DNA of 64,000 bases from FEN-1219 sp035548835 (GTDB taxonomy: Bacteria > Pseudomonadota > Gammaproteobacteria > Steroidobacterales > Rariloculaceae), in assembly GCA_035548835.1 (NCBI GenBank), contig DASZSB010000086.1, positions 1 to 64,000 on the forward strand, in the 5' to 3' direction. Each line of letters starts with the position of its first letter. Within the stretch, counting starts at the first letter, position 1. Position numbers and translations under genes: made by a program. This document shows positions 51,601-59,752 of the stretch, one piece after another. The notes under the pieces are model-generated. The model ran no database searches and was not told where the DNA came from. It saw nothing but the letters and a program-made list of their open reading frames with translations.

Positions 51601-51735
51601 ATCATGAGCCTGTTCATCGTGCCGGCCATGTTCACGGTGATCGACGACTTCCAGCAGTGGCTGTCCCGCAAGTGGGGCGGTCACGCGCATGAAGAACACG
51701 AGGGCAGTCCGCATCCGACGGGCGCGGCGCTCTAG
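48634..51735 (+). CDS. RND efflux transporter permease
   Basis: Second RND pump in the window, 1033 residues, in the MdtB/MdtC/AcrB-like group. The TM4 motif LVVGILVDDAIVEVENIVRHL carries the Asp pair of proton-driven exporters (about residues 399-419). Another signature is GIVSKNSILLVEYA (about 910-923). An odd poly-Gly run (GGGGGG, near residue 596) lies in a periplasmic loop. ATGA overlap with the adaptor gene implies coupled translation, and the outer-membrane partner must be supplied from elsewhere, possibly the channel at 84. Confidence 0.94.
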   Translation: MNFVTWSIRNPVPVIVLFVGLTIAGLLSFPKLGVQDRPDIEFPAVVVTVTYPGVAPTQMESEITRKVEDAVATIAGIEQMTSTVDEGASTTSIEFHFGTDLSQAIDDVRDAMTRIRSDLPPDANEPIVSRVNTAGDALVTWTVSSDNMSDTELSWFVDLVVQRELSSVPGMGKITRVGGVDREIRVDLDPDRMASLGATASDVSRQLRRIQAEYPGGEGRVGGLEQTVRTTGIITSVYDLRALPISLPDGRSVRLDTIADVRDQAGEQRAAALLDGKPVIGFEIVRAWGASALGVAKESRKIVDRLAKEYPHVHFAEASSTVGYIQTSYDASMEMLVEGAILAIIVVWLFLRDWRATAVSAIALPLSIIPAFWAIWALGFTLNILTMLALTLVVGILVDDAIVEVENIVRHLRMGKKPKAAAMDAAIEIGLAVVATTLTICAVFIPVAFMSGIAGQFFRPFGFTVTVSVLFSLLVARTLTPMMAAYFLKPHEEKPKGRAIVMPRYLATVRWCLMNRWKTLGLATVIIGAMLAVFPLLSTAFSPAGDNGFTRLTVELAPGSSLEDTIAVAENVRKRLATLPDTGSVYTAIGTQGRSSPGGGGGGAGTVRRGTMTIQINNPTGTRGAQQAFERKAMALLRDVPGARLQFQGSDADRLQVTLSGDDGARLAFAAANVEREIRKIPGLGTITSSAALQKPEIVIRPDPERAADLGVTTETLGLVTRIATSGDVDTGLAKFNLDNRQIPIRVRLNDQSRGDLERIKLLAVPSKLGTVPLMNIADVSLGAGPVQITRIDRSRNINLNVSLNGMALGDALNTVENLPSMKNLPDGVRHMRTGNARWIVEIFSQFAIAMAIGVLSIYAVLVMLFHKFIQPVTILTALPPSAAGAAVALYFTGNGLAINSLIGLLMLMGIVSKNSILLVEYAIMAQRDQGLSRFEALVDSCSKRARPIVMTTIAMGAGMMPVAMGWAGDPSFRAPMGIAVIGGLLVSTIMSLFIVPAMFTVIDDFQQWLSRKWGGHAHEEHEGSPHPTGAAL

Positions 51736-51869
51736 CGCCGCGCTTGTCGCGTAGCATCCGGTGACTTGCGCACCGGAGCCCTTCCGGCACGATGGCGCCG
51801 CGGCCGCGGCTCGCGGTCGTCCCGTCGGCGCCCGCGTCCGGGGCGTGCGACACTCCGAGCGAGGCCCCG

Positions 51870-52583
51870 ATGATTCCCCGCATGCTGCTCGCGACCGCGT
51901 TGATTCCCGATACGACGACGGAGCTGCAGCTGTTCCGGTCCGGCGATCTGTTCTCGATCATGATTCCAGGTCGTGGCGACCTCATGAACAGCCGTGTGCA
52001 CGGCTCCGAGAAAGCGCTTGCGGATCTCGCCTGTGAGCAGCTGGGGAGCAGGCGGAAGCCGCGCCTGCTGATCGGCGGACTCGGCATGGGATTCACGCTG
52101 GCCGCCGCGCTGAAGACGGTCGGCCCCGACGCCGAGGTCGTCGTGGCGGAGCTCGTGCCGGAGGTCGTCACCTGGAATCGCACGTTGATCGGCGCGCCGG
52201 CGGGTCACCCGCTGGCGGATCCGCGTAGCAAGGTGTACGTCGGCGACGTAGGCGTGCTGATTCGACGGGAGCGAGGCGGTTTCGACGCCATTCTGATGGA
52301 CGTGGACAACGGACCCGAAGCCCTCGTTCGCCGGGAGAACAACTGGCTCTACAGCGCCGCGGGGCTGCGGGCCACGCGCGATGCGCTACGCCCCCGCGGC
52401 GTGCTGGCCGTCTGGTCCGCGAGCCCCGATCGAGCCTTCAGCAAACGACTGCGACAAGCCGGCTTCGACGTGCGCGAGCACGTCGTGCGCCCGCATCGCG
52501 CGGGCAAGGGGCCTCGGCATCACGTGTGGGTCGGAACCCTACGCGACCGAGGCCTGGACCAAGCAGCGTCCCGCACAGGCTAG
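51870..52583 (+). CDS. Spermidine synthase-like SAM-fold protein
   Basis: A 237-residue Rossmann-fold protein of the spermine/spermidine synthase superfamily. LLIGGLGMGFTLAAALK (about residues 68-84) is motif I, VVVAELVPEVVTWNR the acidic strand-2 end, and DAILMDVDNGPEALV the region carrying the catalytic Asp in true synthases. The N-terminal tetramerisation domain is short. It could be an aminopropyltransferase or a methyltransferase. An ATG at 51792 would add 26 unconserved residues. It is convergent with the tannase gene (4-base overlap). Confidence 0.78.
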   Translation: MIPRMLLATALIPDTTTELQLFRSGDLFSIMIPGRGDLMNSRVHGSEKALADLACEQLGSRRKPRLLIGGLGMGFTLAAALKTVGPDAEVVVAELVPEVVTWNRTLIGAPAGHPLADPRSKVYVGDVGVLIRRERGGFDAILMDVDNGPEALVRRENNWLYSAAGLRATRDALRPRGVLAVWSASPDRAFSKRLRQAGFDVREHVVRPHRAGKGPRHHVWVGTLRDRGLDQAASRTG

Positions 52584-54169
52584 GGCGCGCGACACTCGAA
52601 ATTCGCGGCGTCGTCGATGCTGCCCTGGCCCTGGTAGCGCGCGACCTGCGGGTAAGGGCACAGCGGCCGCGAGCGCGTGACTGCGCCGTCCACGATTTTC
52701 TTCGCCACGATCTTCTGCGGCGCCACGCCCCTCTCGACCCAGTCGATTACGGCGGTGACCGCGTCGTTCTGGTCGGGGCCGATGCCGCCGGCGCAGTGCG
52801 CCATGCCGGGCACCATGAACAGGCGCATGAAGCCGTCGGCGTTCGGCGCGTTTGCCTTGCTCGCGGCCTCGTAGTAGTTCACGCCCATCAACGGCTGCAG
52901 GATCGTGTCGGCCCAGCCGTAGGTCATGATCAGCTTGCCGCCGCGCGCCCGGAACGCTTTGAGGTTCGTGTCCGTGGCGTTCGCGATCTTGCCCCAGCGG
53001 TTGAGCAGCGGCGGGTCGCGGTCGAAGTCGAACGTCCTGTAGTCGTAGTCGGGCCGCGGCGGCTGGAACACGAGGTAGCGCATCGTGTTCTCGGCCAGCG
53101 AGAAATCCGCGGGCTTCGCGTCGGGGGTCGCGGGCAGGATCAGGTTCGTCCACAGGCTGGCCGTCGTGCCGTTCGGGCCGGCGCTGAGCGCCTCGCTGCC
53201 GATCATGAAGCCCGGGAACAGCGGCTTGCCCTTCGAGCTCGGGCCGTCGTACACCTTCTGGATCGCAGCCGCCTGCGCGGGCGTCAGGCACGTGGCCGCA
53301 TCGGTGCCGACGGGGCAGCTCGGCACGTCCGTCGCCACCTTGAACGAGCAGCGGCGCGGATCGTCGATGAGACCGTCCTTCAGGCCGTCGACGGCGTCGC
53401 ACTTGGCCATCACGGCGTTCGCGACGAGCGCGATCTTCCCGGCCGACACGGACGTCTCCGTCAACGCGCGCTGGTTCCACAGCGCGCCGATCGTGAAGCC
53501 GGTCTGGTCCACCCACGGCGCGTTGGCCACGATGCCGTCGAAGTCCTCGGGGTAGCGCTGCGCCTCGAGCAGGCCCTGGCGGCCGCCGTTGCTGCACGAG
53601 TTCCAGTACGAGTGCGCGACGGCCTGGCCGTAGTAGCGGCGTGCGATCTCCTTCGCGGTGGTCGCGGTCAGGTGCACGGCGCGATACGCGTAGTCGATGG
53701 CCTTCTGCGGGTTGCTCAGCACGAACGTGCCGCCGGGCTCCTTGCTCGCGTAGTGCCCCGTGTTCGTGCCGGCGATCACGAAGCCGTGCGTGAGCGCCTG
53801 GTTGCGCTGCGCGACGCGGTTCGCGTCGTCGAGCTGCTCGCCCGCGTGGCCGCCGTTGCCGATCATGTAGAAGCGGCCGTTCCACGGTGCCGGCAGATTC
53901 ACCTCGAACGCGATCTCGGGCGCGAGCGTGCCGGTCACGTGGCAGTACGCCGGAACCTCGCCCGCCGCGGGCATCGATGTGGCCTTGATCTCGACCAGCT
54001 CGTCGAGCTTCAGTTGCCCGAGCGAGTCGCAGGCGCCTTTCGGCGCGAGCGTGCCGCCCGAATAGCCGCTGCGCGAGGTCCTGGCCTCCGCGAACGGTTG
54101 CGCGTGAGCCGAGCCCAAGAGTCCCATGACCGCGGCCGCGACGGCCGCGAGTGTTCCAGCGCTACGCAT
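52580..54169 (-). CDS. Tannase/feruloyl esterase family hydrolase
   Basis: Secreted alpha/beta hydrolase of 529 residues. Signal peptide to about residue 24 (GLLGSAHAQ). The nucleophile motif CSNGGRQGL (about residues 190-198) contains the C-S pair typical of fungal and bacterial tannases. The Ca-binding-type insert and the second Cys of the CS-D-HC site (HCAGGIGPDQNDAVTAVIDW, near 435-455) are present. It hydrolyses galloyl or feruloyl esters of plant material. It is transcribed alone. Confidence 0.9.
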   Translation of the reverse strand: MRSAGTLAAVAAAVMGLLGSAHAQPFAEARTSRSGYSGGTLAPKGACDSLGQLKLDELVEIKATSMPAAGEVPAYCHVTGTLAPEIAFEVNLPAPWNGRFYMIGNGGHAGEQLDDANRVAQRNQALTHGFVIAGTNTGHYASKEPGGTFVLSNPQKAIDYAYRAVHLTATTAKEIARRYYGQAVAHSYWNSCSNGGRQGLLEAQRYPEDFDGIVANAPWVDQTGFTIGALWNQRALTETSVSAGKIALVANAVMAKCDAVDGLKDGLIDDPRRCSFKVATDVPSCPVGTDAATCLTPAQAAAIQKVYDGPSSKGKPLFPGFMIGSEALSAGPNGTTASLWTNLILPATPDAKPADFSLAENTMRYLVFQPPRPDYDYRTFDFDRDPPLLNRWGKIANATDTNLKAFRARGGKLIMTYGWADTILQPLMGVNYYEAASKANAPNADGFMRLFMVPGMAHCAGGIGPDQNDAVTAVIDWVERGVAPQKIVAKKIVDGAVTRSRPLCPYPQVARYQGQGSIDDAANFECRAP

Positions 54170-54247
54170 GTTCGTATTCCCCCGGGAGCGGTGTGCGCAC
54201 GATTGAGCGCGCGGCCGCGGCGCATGTCAACCGCGGGAATCGGCGCC

Positions 54248-55168
54248 TCAGCCGTGACGATGCTCGGCGATGAACTTGCCGAGCGTGCGGAACTCGTCCG
54301 CGCGTGCGCTGCCTCGCCGCCAGATCAGCGCGATCGTGCGATGACTCTTGTCGCCGAGCGGGTACATGCGTACCTGCGTGCTCTGCAGCAGCGCCGAATC
54401 CTCGGCCATCTCCGGCAGGAACGTGATGCCGAGATCGGCGTCGACCATCTCGATGAGCGTCAGCAGGCTCGAGGCCGAGACGGGGCTCGTCTTGCGCGTG
54501 TCGCGCAGCTTGCACGCCTCGATCGCGTGCTCGCGCATGCAGTGGCCTTCGCGCAGCAGCAGCACCGTGCCGGAGTTCAGGCGGTTGAAGCGGTACTTCG
54601 CGGGGTCGACGAGCTGCGTGCCGGCGCGCGCGGCCAGCAGGAACCGGTCGTTGAACAGCGGCATCTGCTCGGTGCCCGGCACGTCGTACGGCAACGCCAG
54701 CACGGCTACGTCGAGCGTGCCCTCGAGCAGCTGCCGGTGCAGGACTTCGGTCAGGTCCTCGTGCAGGTAGAGCTTCAGCTCGGGGTACGCGCGGCGCAGC
54801 GCCGGCAGCACGCGCGGCAGCAGGAACGGCGCGATCGTCGGAATGATGCCGAGCTGCAGCGAGCCCTGCAGCGGCCGGCCCTGGCCGCGCGCGTGCTCCA
54901 CGAGCGCGGTCAGGTCCTGCAGGCACAGCTTCGCGAGCGAGGCGATCTCGCGCCCCGCGGCCGTGATGGTCACGCGGCGATTCGTGCGGTCGACGAGGTT
55001 GGCGCCGAGCAGCGTCTCGAGCTCCTGGATCGCGATGCTGAACGCCGACTGCGACACGAAGCACTGTGCCGCCGCGCGGCCGAAGTGCTTCGCCTCCGCG
55101 AGCGCGACGAAGTAGCGTAGCTGCTTGACGGTCGGCAGATGGGTGGCGGGACGATCCTGCGACGACAT
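54248..55168 (-). CDS. oxyR: OxyR-like hydrogen peroxide-sensing LysR regulator
   Basis: A 306-residue LysR regulator. The HTH is VKQLRYFVALAEAKHFGRAAAQCFVSQSAFSIAIQELE. The redox pair is visible in LREGHCMREHAIEACKL, two Cys nine residues apart as in E. coli OxyR (Cys199 and Cys208), near residues 204 and 213. Peroxide would form the disulfide and activate target genes. No catalase or ahpC is adjacent. The next gene begins 1 base away from its end in the same direction. Confidence 0.9.
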   Translation of the reverse strand: MSSQDRPATHLPTVKQLRYFVALAEAKHFGRAAAQCFVSQSAFSIAIQELETLLGANLVDRTNRRVTITAAGREIASLAKLCLQDLTALVEHARGQGRPLQGSLQLGIIPTIAPFLLPRVLPALRRAYPELKLYLHEDLTEVLHRQLLEGTLDVAVLALPYDVPGTEQMPLFNDRFLLAARAGTQLVDPAKYRFNRLNSGTVLLLREGHCMREHAIEACKLRDTRKTSPVSASSLLTLIEMVDADLGITFLPEMAEDSALLQSTQVRMYPLGDKSHRTIALIWRRGSARADEFRTLGKFIAEHRHG

Positions 55169-55169
55169 G

Positions 55170-55673
55170 TCACTCCTGCGGCTCGGGCGCCCCCCGCCTG
55201 CCGAAGCGCATGCGGAACAGCTCGATGTAGCCGTGGCGTTGCCACTCGGGCGTCGCCAGCATGATGTCGCTGCGCAGCGGCGGCCGGTTCGGATCGTAGA
55301 GCGGCATGAACGTCACGTGGAAGCGCCCGGTGTCGTCGGCTTCTTCCTGCTTCTTGCGCCACTCGCTGCCGAGATCGGGCAGCCGCCAGCCCCGGCCGAT
55401 GACGATGATCTCGTCGGGCTTGCCTGCGCGGTCCTCGGGCAGGGGCGCGAGCGTGGCCGCGTTCGGTGGCCGCAGGGAGCCCAGGATCGGCGGCGGCGTG
55501 GGGCCGCGTGTCGGGGCGGCGACGGCCGGAGCCTGGGCCGGTTCGCCAGGAGGATCGGCGCGGCGCTCGATGCGCGGCGGTCGCAGCAGCGGATCGTTCT
55601 GGGCCAGCGCCGCGGGCGGCAGACCCGCCACGATCAGCGCACCGAGGAACGCCAGTGTGTCAGCGTGATGCAT
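55170..55673 (-). CDS. Exported Pro-rich protein of unknown function
   Basis: A 167-residue protein with signal peptide (ends PPAALAQ, about residue 25), a Pro/Arg-rich linker to about residue 85, then a compact domain containing KPDEIIVIGRGWRLPDLGSEWRKKQEE and a basic end. The segment DEIIVIGRGWRLPDLG recalls nothing I can name. It overlaps the upstream solute-binding gene by 14 bases and precedes oxyR, so it may be co-transcribed with both. Confidence 0.65.
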   Translation of the reverse strand: MHHADTLAFLGALIVAGLPPAALAQNDPLLRPPRIERRADPPGEPAQAPAVAAPTRGPTPPPILGSLRPPNAATLAPLPEDRAGKPDEIIVIGRGWRLPDLGSEWRKKQEEADDTGRFHVTFMPLYDPNRPPLRSDIMLATPEWQRHGYIELFRMRFGRRGAPEPQE

Positions 55674-56463
55674 TGCCGAGCCGCTCCCGCCAGCGTAGCG
55701 ATTTGAACCAGTAGTTCGTGGTCGTCGGCAGCCACGTGTCGGCGTCGCGCGCGACGATCCACGCGTTCAGGAAGGCGAGAAAGTCGGGATCGCCCTTGTT
55801 GACCGCGAACGCCGATCGGCTGACGAGCAGCGGGCGCGGCAGCGGCTTGTCGATGACCCCGGGGTTGTCGAGCACGAGGAACGTCGGCACGGGCTCGTCC
55901 TCGAGGTAGCCGTCCACCTCGCCGGCCACGAGCGCGCGGCTCGCGACGTCGGGCGAGGAGACGAGCTTGAGCTTGGCGCGCGGCAGCAACCGCCGCGCAA
56001 CCTGCGCGGCGACGGAGCCGTCCAGGGCGACGATCGTGTGCCGGTCGTCGTCGAGATCCTCGAGCTTCGTGACGTTGGCGGTGCGTGCGACGTGCGTCGC
56101 GAGCCCGACGCCGCCCTCGGCGTACGGTTGGCTGAAGTTCACGTGCAGCGCGCGGGCCGGCGTGATCGTGAGGCCGGCGGCGATCAGGTCGATCTCGCCC
56201 GATTCGAGCGCCGGGATCAGGCGGTCGATGTCGTAGGCGCGCAGATCGGCCTTCACGCGCAGGTCGGTCGCGAGCTGCTTGGCGACGTCGACCTCGAAGC
56301 CTACGAGCTCGCCGTTGGCGGCCCGCGCGGCCCACGGGGCATACAGGGTGACGCCCACGCGCAGCGTGCCGGTGTTCAGCACCTGCTGCAGGTCGCGTGC
56401 GTCCGCGCGCGGCAGCCACGCCGCGCCGAGAATCAGCAGTGCCGCGATCGTCGTGCGTGTCAT
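55660..56463 (-). CDS. Periplasmic solute-binding protein (family 3)
   Basis: A 267-residue amino-acid-type binding protein. Signal to about 22. Then LRVGVTLYAPWAARAANGELVGFEVDVAKQLA (family 3 opening), the DLIAAGLTITPARALHVNFSQPY segment, and a C-terminal lobe ending in SLRWRERLGNASR. No ABC permease or ATPase gene is adjacent, so it may be an orphan or a sensor-like binding protein. The final 14 bases overlap the next gene. Confidence 0.85.
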   Translation of the reverse strand: MTRTTIAALLILGAAWLPRADARDLQQVLNTGTLRVGVTLYAPWAARAANGELVGFEVDVAKQLATDLRVKADLRAYDIDRLIPALESGEIDLIAAGLTITPARALHVNFSQPYAEGGVGLATHVARTANVTKLEDLDDDRHTIVALDGSVAAQVARRLLPRAKLKLVSSPDVASRALVAGEVDGYLEDEPVPTFLVLDNPGVIDKPLPRPLLVSRSAFAVNKGDPDFLAFLNAWIVARDADTWLPTTTNYWFKSLRWRERLGNASR

Positions 56464-56602
56464 CGTGCGTCCGCCCGTCCTGCGATTAAGACCCGAGTTG
56501 CCGGATTTGGTTGCCGCGTCTTCAGGCCCTCGTGCGCGCCAGGGTATGATCGCGGCGACGAGTCATCGTAACCGATCTCAACTCTGCAAACCGATCCGTC
56601 GC

Positions 56603-57076
56603 GTGACCGATTCGACCAGAGATCGAGCCTCCACGGTGCGTGCGGCCGCCACGCCGCCTTCGCGCGGTCAGCGCATCGCCGCGTTCGCGTTTCTGGCCGC
56701 GTTCGGCCTGACGATCCTGACGGTGGTGCTGACCGGCCTCTGGGTGCGCAGCCCGGCCGCCCGGCGGGCCCCGGACCCTGAGGTGGTGTCGCTCGTGCCC
56801 GCCGAGGCGCGGACGGTGAACCTGCTGTTCGAATCGCGAGTGAGTCTCAACGACGTGCGGTATACCCTGGAGCTGCCGCCCGGCATCGAGTTGCGCGGCC
56901 GCCCCGGCGTGCGCAGGGTCGTCTGGACGGCGCCGCTCGCGGCCGGCAACAACGTGCTGCCGCTCGAGCTCGTGGCGCTCTCGGGGCACGGGGGACAGCT
57001 CGCGGCCCGCCTGCAGCACGGCGCGGCGCAGAAGACGTTCGTGGTCGATCTCGCCGTAGGCGGGGTGCGGCGGTGA
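56603..57076 (+). CDS. Single-pass membrane protein of unknown function
   Basis: A GTG start at 56603 gives 157 residues: basic N-terminus, one helix (about 25-45), then a beta-rich periplasmic domain (PAEARTVNLLFESRVSLNDVRYTLELPPGIELRG). An earlier ATG at 56546 falls inside a TATGAT -10-like box and is less likely. The C-terminal domain resembles the Ig-like domains found beside anti-sigma factors; no sigma factor gene is present here. Its stop overlaps the next gene's GTG. Confidence 0.65.
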   Translation: MTDSTRDRASTVRAAATPPSRGQRIAAFAFLAAFGLTILTVVLTGLWVRSPAARRAPDPEVVSLVPAEARTVNLLFESRVSLNDVRYTLELPPGIELRGRPGVRRVVWTAPLAAGNNVLPLELVALSGHGGQLAARLQHGAAQKTFVVDLAVGGVRR

Positions 57077-57309
57077 GCCGGCGCAGGGCCCTGTTGCGCG
57101 GAGCGCTGCTGCTCGCGGCGGCCGGAGTCGCCGGCGCGCAGGGCGATCTCGACGTGTCGATGCGCGTGGTCGACGACGTGCAGGGCTTGGGCGCCGCCGT
57201 GATCGTGATCGGTCCGGACGCGATCGAAACGCGTGTCTCCGAGGCGCCGCAGCCGGGCGCGGCGGAGGCCGCGCCGCGCAGCGGAGACGCGGCCGCGCCG
57301 GCTCAGTAG
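57073..57309 (+). CDS. Small exported protein, overlapping partner
   Basis: A 78-residue protein from a GTG start. The N-terminus SRRRALLRGALLLAAAGVAG is a Tat-like or Sec signal, followed by DLDVSMRVVDDVQGLGAAVIVIG and an acidic Ala tail. The GTGA overlap with the previous gene suggests a coupled pair. Function not recognised. It ends inside the convergent TonB-domain gene (7-base overlap). Confidence 0.6.
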   Translation: MSRRRALLRGALLLAAAGVAGAQGDLDVSMRVVDDVQGLGAAVIVIGPDAIETRVSEAPQPGAAEAAPRSGDAAAPAQ

Positions 57310-58391
57310 GAGCGCGCCACCGCGATCGTGCTGCGGTCCTGCGGATCGACGCTCGCGTCCTGCCCGCCGACGGCGCGCGTCCACTGGCGTGCGTCGGCGC
57401 GGCACTCGGCGTCGTTCTCGGCGCAGGCCACCCACCAGTACTCGGAGTTCGGAGCGCGCGTGACCGAGAAGCTGTCCGTGTACGTGTACGTGCGGACCTC
57501 GGCGGCATCGCGCTGCGTGTAGCTCTTGCCGACGCGCGGGTCGCCGGCGGCGGCCAGAATGTCGCCGCGTTCCTCGGACGTGCTGCACACCCAGCGGCCG
57601 AGGTTGCGGCCGGTGCCCTGAGCGCAACCGAATACCACGAGCGGATCGCGGCAGGCGTTGATCAGGCCGACGTCGACCATCTCGCCGTAGTTGTAGACCG
57701 CGTCCTGTCGCACGCACTGATTGCGCGGACCGTACGCTGCCGCCGAGCGGCGGCTCGCGGCGCGCGGCGGCTGGAATTCGATGCGTTCCTTGAAGACCTG
57801 CGGCGCGCGCGCGGGATCCTCGGCGTAGCGCCGGCGCTCGACGGCCGCGAGCGCGGCCGAATCGAAGACGCCGGCGGGCTCCGCCGCGACGACGTGCGCC
57901 TTCTCCACACGGCCCGCCGCGTTCACGGTGAACTCGACATCGACGTGGCCCCTGAGCTCGCGCAGCAGTGCGGACGCCGGGTAGACGGGCACCACCGCGA
58001 TCAGCGGCTTCAGGCCGGCGTTCGCGCCCTCGGCCGCGGCGGCCGGAGCCGCGGCGGGGGGCGGCGTACGGGTGGCGGGAGCGGCAGCGTTCGCGCCGTT
58101 GTCGCGACACACCTGGCAGCTCTGCACCAGGATCTTCGGATTCGCGGTCCGCGCGGGCCAGCTCTGGCGATCCTCGCCGTCGACCGCCACGGACACGAAC
58201 GGCTGGCCATCGACGAAGTAGTCGACGCGCGCGCATTGCGGCCGGTCGGTCTTGACCTCGAGGAAGCTGCCGTGCGCCGTGACGTTGGCGGTGCAGGTAT
58301 CGACCACGCTGGTGCAGTCGCAACGATACTGGGCGTGAGCCGCGCCGCCCGCGAGCAGCAGAGCGAGCGCGAAGGCATGCATACGATTCAT
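57303..58391 (-). CDS. Secreted protein with internal TonB C-terminal-type domain and Cys-rich tail
   Basis: A 362-residue protein. Signal peptide to about 20 (GGAAHAQ), then a Cys-rich lead (YRCDCTSVVDTC), an Ala/Pro linker (about 95-120), a TonB_C-like fold (PVYPASALLRELRGHVDVEFTVNAAGRVEKAHVV, about 133-165), and a Cys-rich DUF4189-like tail (about 215-362). In ordinary TonB the C-terminal domain is last and a membrane anchor comes first; here the fold is internal and the anchor is a cleavable signal. It may be a periplasmic partner rather than an energy transducer. Confidence 0.75.
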   Translation of the reverse strand: MNRMHAFALALLLAGGAAHAQYRCDCTSVVDTCTANVTAHGSFLEVKTDRPQCARVDYFVDGQPFVSVAVDGEDRQSWPARTANPKILVQSCQVCRDNGANAAAPATRTPPPAAAPAAAAEGANAGLKPLIAVVPVYPASALLRELRGHVDVEFTVNAAGRVEKAHVVAAEPAGVFDSAALAAVERRRYAEDPARAPQVFKERIEFQPPRAASRRSAAAYGPRNQCVRQDAVYNYGEMVDVGLINACRDPLVVFGCAQGTGRNLGRWVCSTSEERGDILAAAGDPRVGKSYTQRDAAEVRTYTYTDSFSVTRAPNSEYWWVACAENDAECRADARQWTRAVGGQDASVDPQDRSTIAVARSY

Positions 58392-58534
58392 GGCGGTGAG
58401 CTCCGCAGTCTTCTTCGAGAGACTTTGCGGAGATCTTAGCGGAATCGGCCCGCCGTGACCGCAGGGGTCGTTGCGATTATGTTCAATGACGGGCAACCGC
58501 GCGGCGCGCGGCTGCCGTCACAGGCATGCAGCCG

Positions 58535-59752
58535 CTACTGGACGAAGCGGATGCGCGTGAACGAGCGCTGCTCGATCAGGCGATTCATGAAGACGCGCGG
58601 CTCGAATTGCCACTGCTTCACGGCGTCCATGGCCTCGCGGCCGAACATGGCCTCGTTCGAGGAACCCGTCACGACGATGTCGTGCGTCTTGCCGTTGGTG
58701 CCGACGGTGAACTCGACGTCGACCCAGCCCTGCAGACCGCGCTCGATCGCACGCGCCGGATAGCTCGGCGCCACGTACGTCACGATCTTCAACGCCGAAG
58801 CCGGAACCGTCTTCGCGGACTCGCGCGCCACCTGGCGCTCGGTCAGCGCGCCGCGCGCCTTGCGCACGCCTTCCGCGTCGGCGCCGATCGACTCGGCCTC
58901 GTTGATCCAGACGGTGGCGGCCTCGTCGTCCTGCGCTTCCATCGACTGTGCCGCGCGCGCCAGCAGCTCGCGCGACAGCGTCGCGCGAGCGCGTTGCGTG
59001 AGCTCGCTGTCGCGACTCGTCGCGATCAGCACGCTCAGGTAGTGTTTTGCGCTCGTGTCGGCCGGCGTCAGCAATTGGCCCGCCGTCATGGCGGCATTGA
59101 AGCCGTCGCTGGCCTTCACGAGCGGATCCACCGCCGGCTTCGCCGGGGTCTGGGGCGCGACCTCGACGCGGGCGACCCTGGGTGTCTCCGCCGGTGCCTT
59201 CAGGCTCTCGGCCGGCGGCGGTTGGGGCGCAACCTCGGGCCAGATCTTCGCGCCGAGCGCCTTCGCACCCGCGTGCGAGGGCAGCACCGCGCGAATGCGC
59301 TCGACCATGCGCCGCGCGTCGTCGAACCGGCCCTGCTCGAGCGCTGTCTCGCCGCGGCGCACGAGATCGTCGGCGACTTTCGTGAGCCCTGCCACCGCGT
59401 CGGCGTTGTTGGGCTCGGCCTTGACGGCGCGCGCGTACAACGTCCACGCGCTGTACTCCTCGGGCTCCACGAGCATGCCGGCCTCGTACGCGAGCTGCGC
59501 CATGCGCAGCGGGTTATCGAGCGCAGCGTCGCCGGCGGCCGCGTCGTCCGCGGGCGGCGGCGGCGCCCCGCCGTCGGCCATCGCGAGCGTGACCGGTGCC
59601 GTCGTCGGGTGTGCCTGCGGAGGCGCCTCGCCGGAGCCCGCCCACGGCTTCATGATCGCGAGCCAGGCAGCGCCGACCGCCGCCACTGCGCCGCCCGCGA
59701 CCCACAGCAGAATGTCACCCTGATTCCCGGCGGTCTTTCGCGGTGCGCTCAT
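58535..59752 (-). CDS. TPR-containing TonB-type energy transducer
   Basis: A 405-residue inner-membrane protein: N-terminal helix (about 14-34), Pro/Ala linker, helical TPR-like region (YSAWTLYARAVKAEPNNADAVAGL, about 95-118), more helices, and a C-terminal TonB domain (APSYPARAIERGLQGWVDVEFTVGTNGKTHDIVV, about 325-358). It probably couples the proton gradient to an outer-membrane receptor or exporter. The start overlaps the response regulator stop (ATGA), making this the third gene of a sensor kinase operon. Confidence 0.85.
   Translation of the reverse strand: MSAPRKTAGNQGDILLWVAGGAVAAVGAAWLAIMKPWAGSGEAPPQAHPTTAPVTLAMADGGAPPPPADDAAAGDAALDNPLRMAQLAYEAGMLVEPEEYSAWTLYARAVKAEPNNADAVAGLTKVADDLVRRGETALEQGRFDDARRMVERIRAVLPSHAGAKALGAKIWPEVAPQPPPAESLKAPAETPRVARVEVAPQTPAKPAVDPLVKASDGFNAAMTAGQLLTPADTSAKHYLSVLIATSRDSELTQRARATLSRELLARAAQSMEAQDDEAATVWINEAESIGADAEGVRKARGALTERQVARESAKTVPASALKIVTYVAPSYPARAIERGLQGWVDVEFTVGTNGKTHDIVVTGSSNEAMFGREAMDAVKQWQFEPRVFMNRLIEQRSFTRIRFVQ

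Noticed and set aside
56545..56550. ATG within TATGAT as the start of the membrane protein
   Set aside because: The hexamer looks like a -10 box, and the residues it would add before 56603 are not membrane-protein-like.
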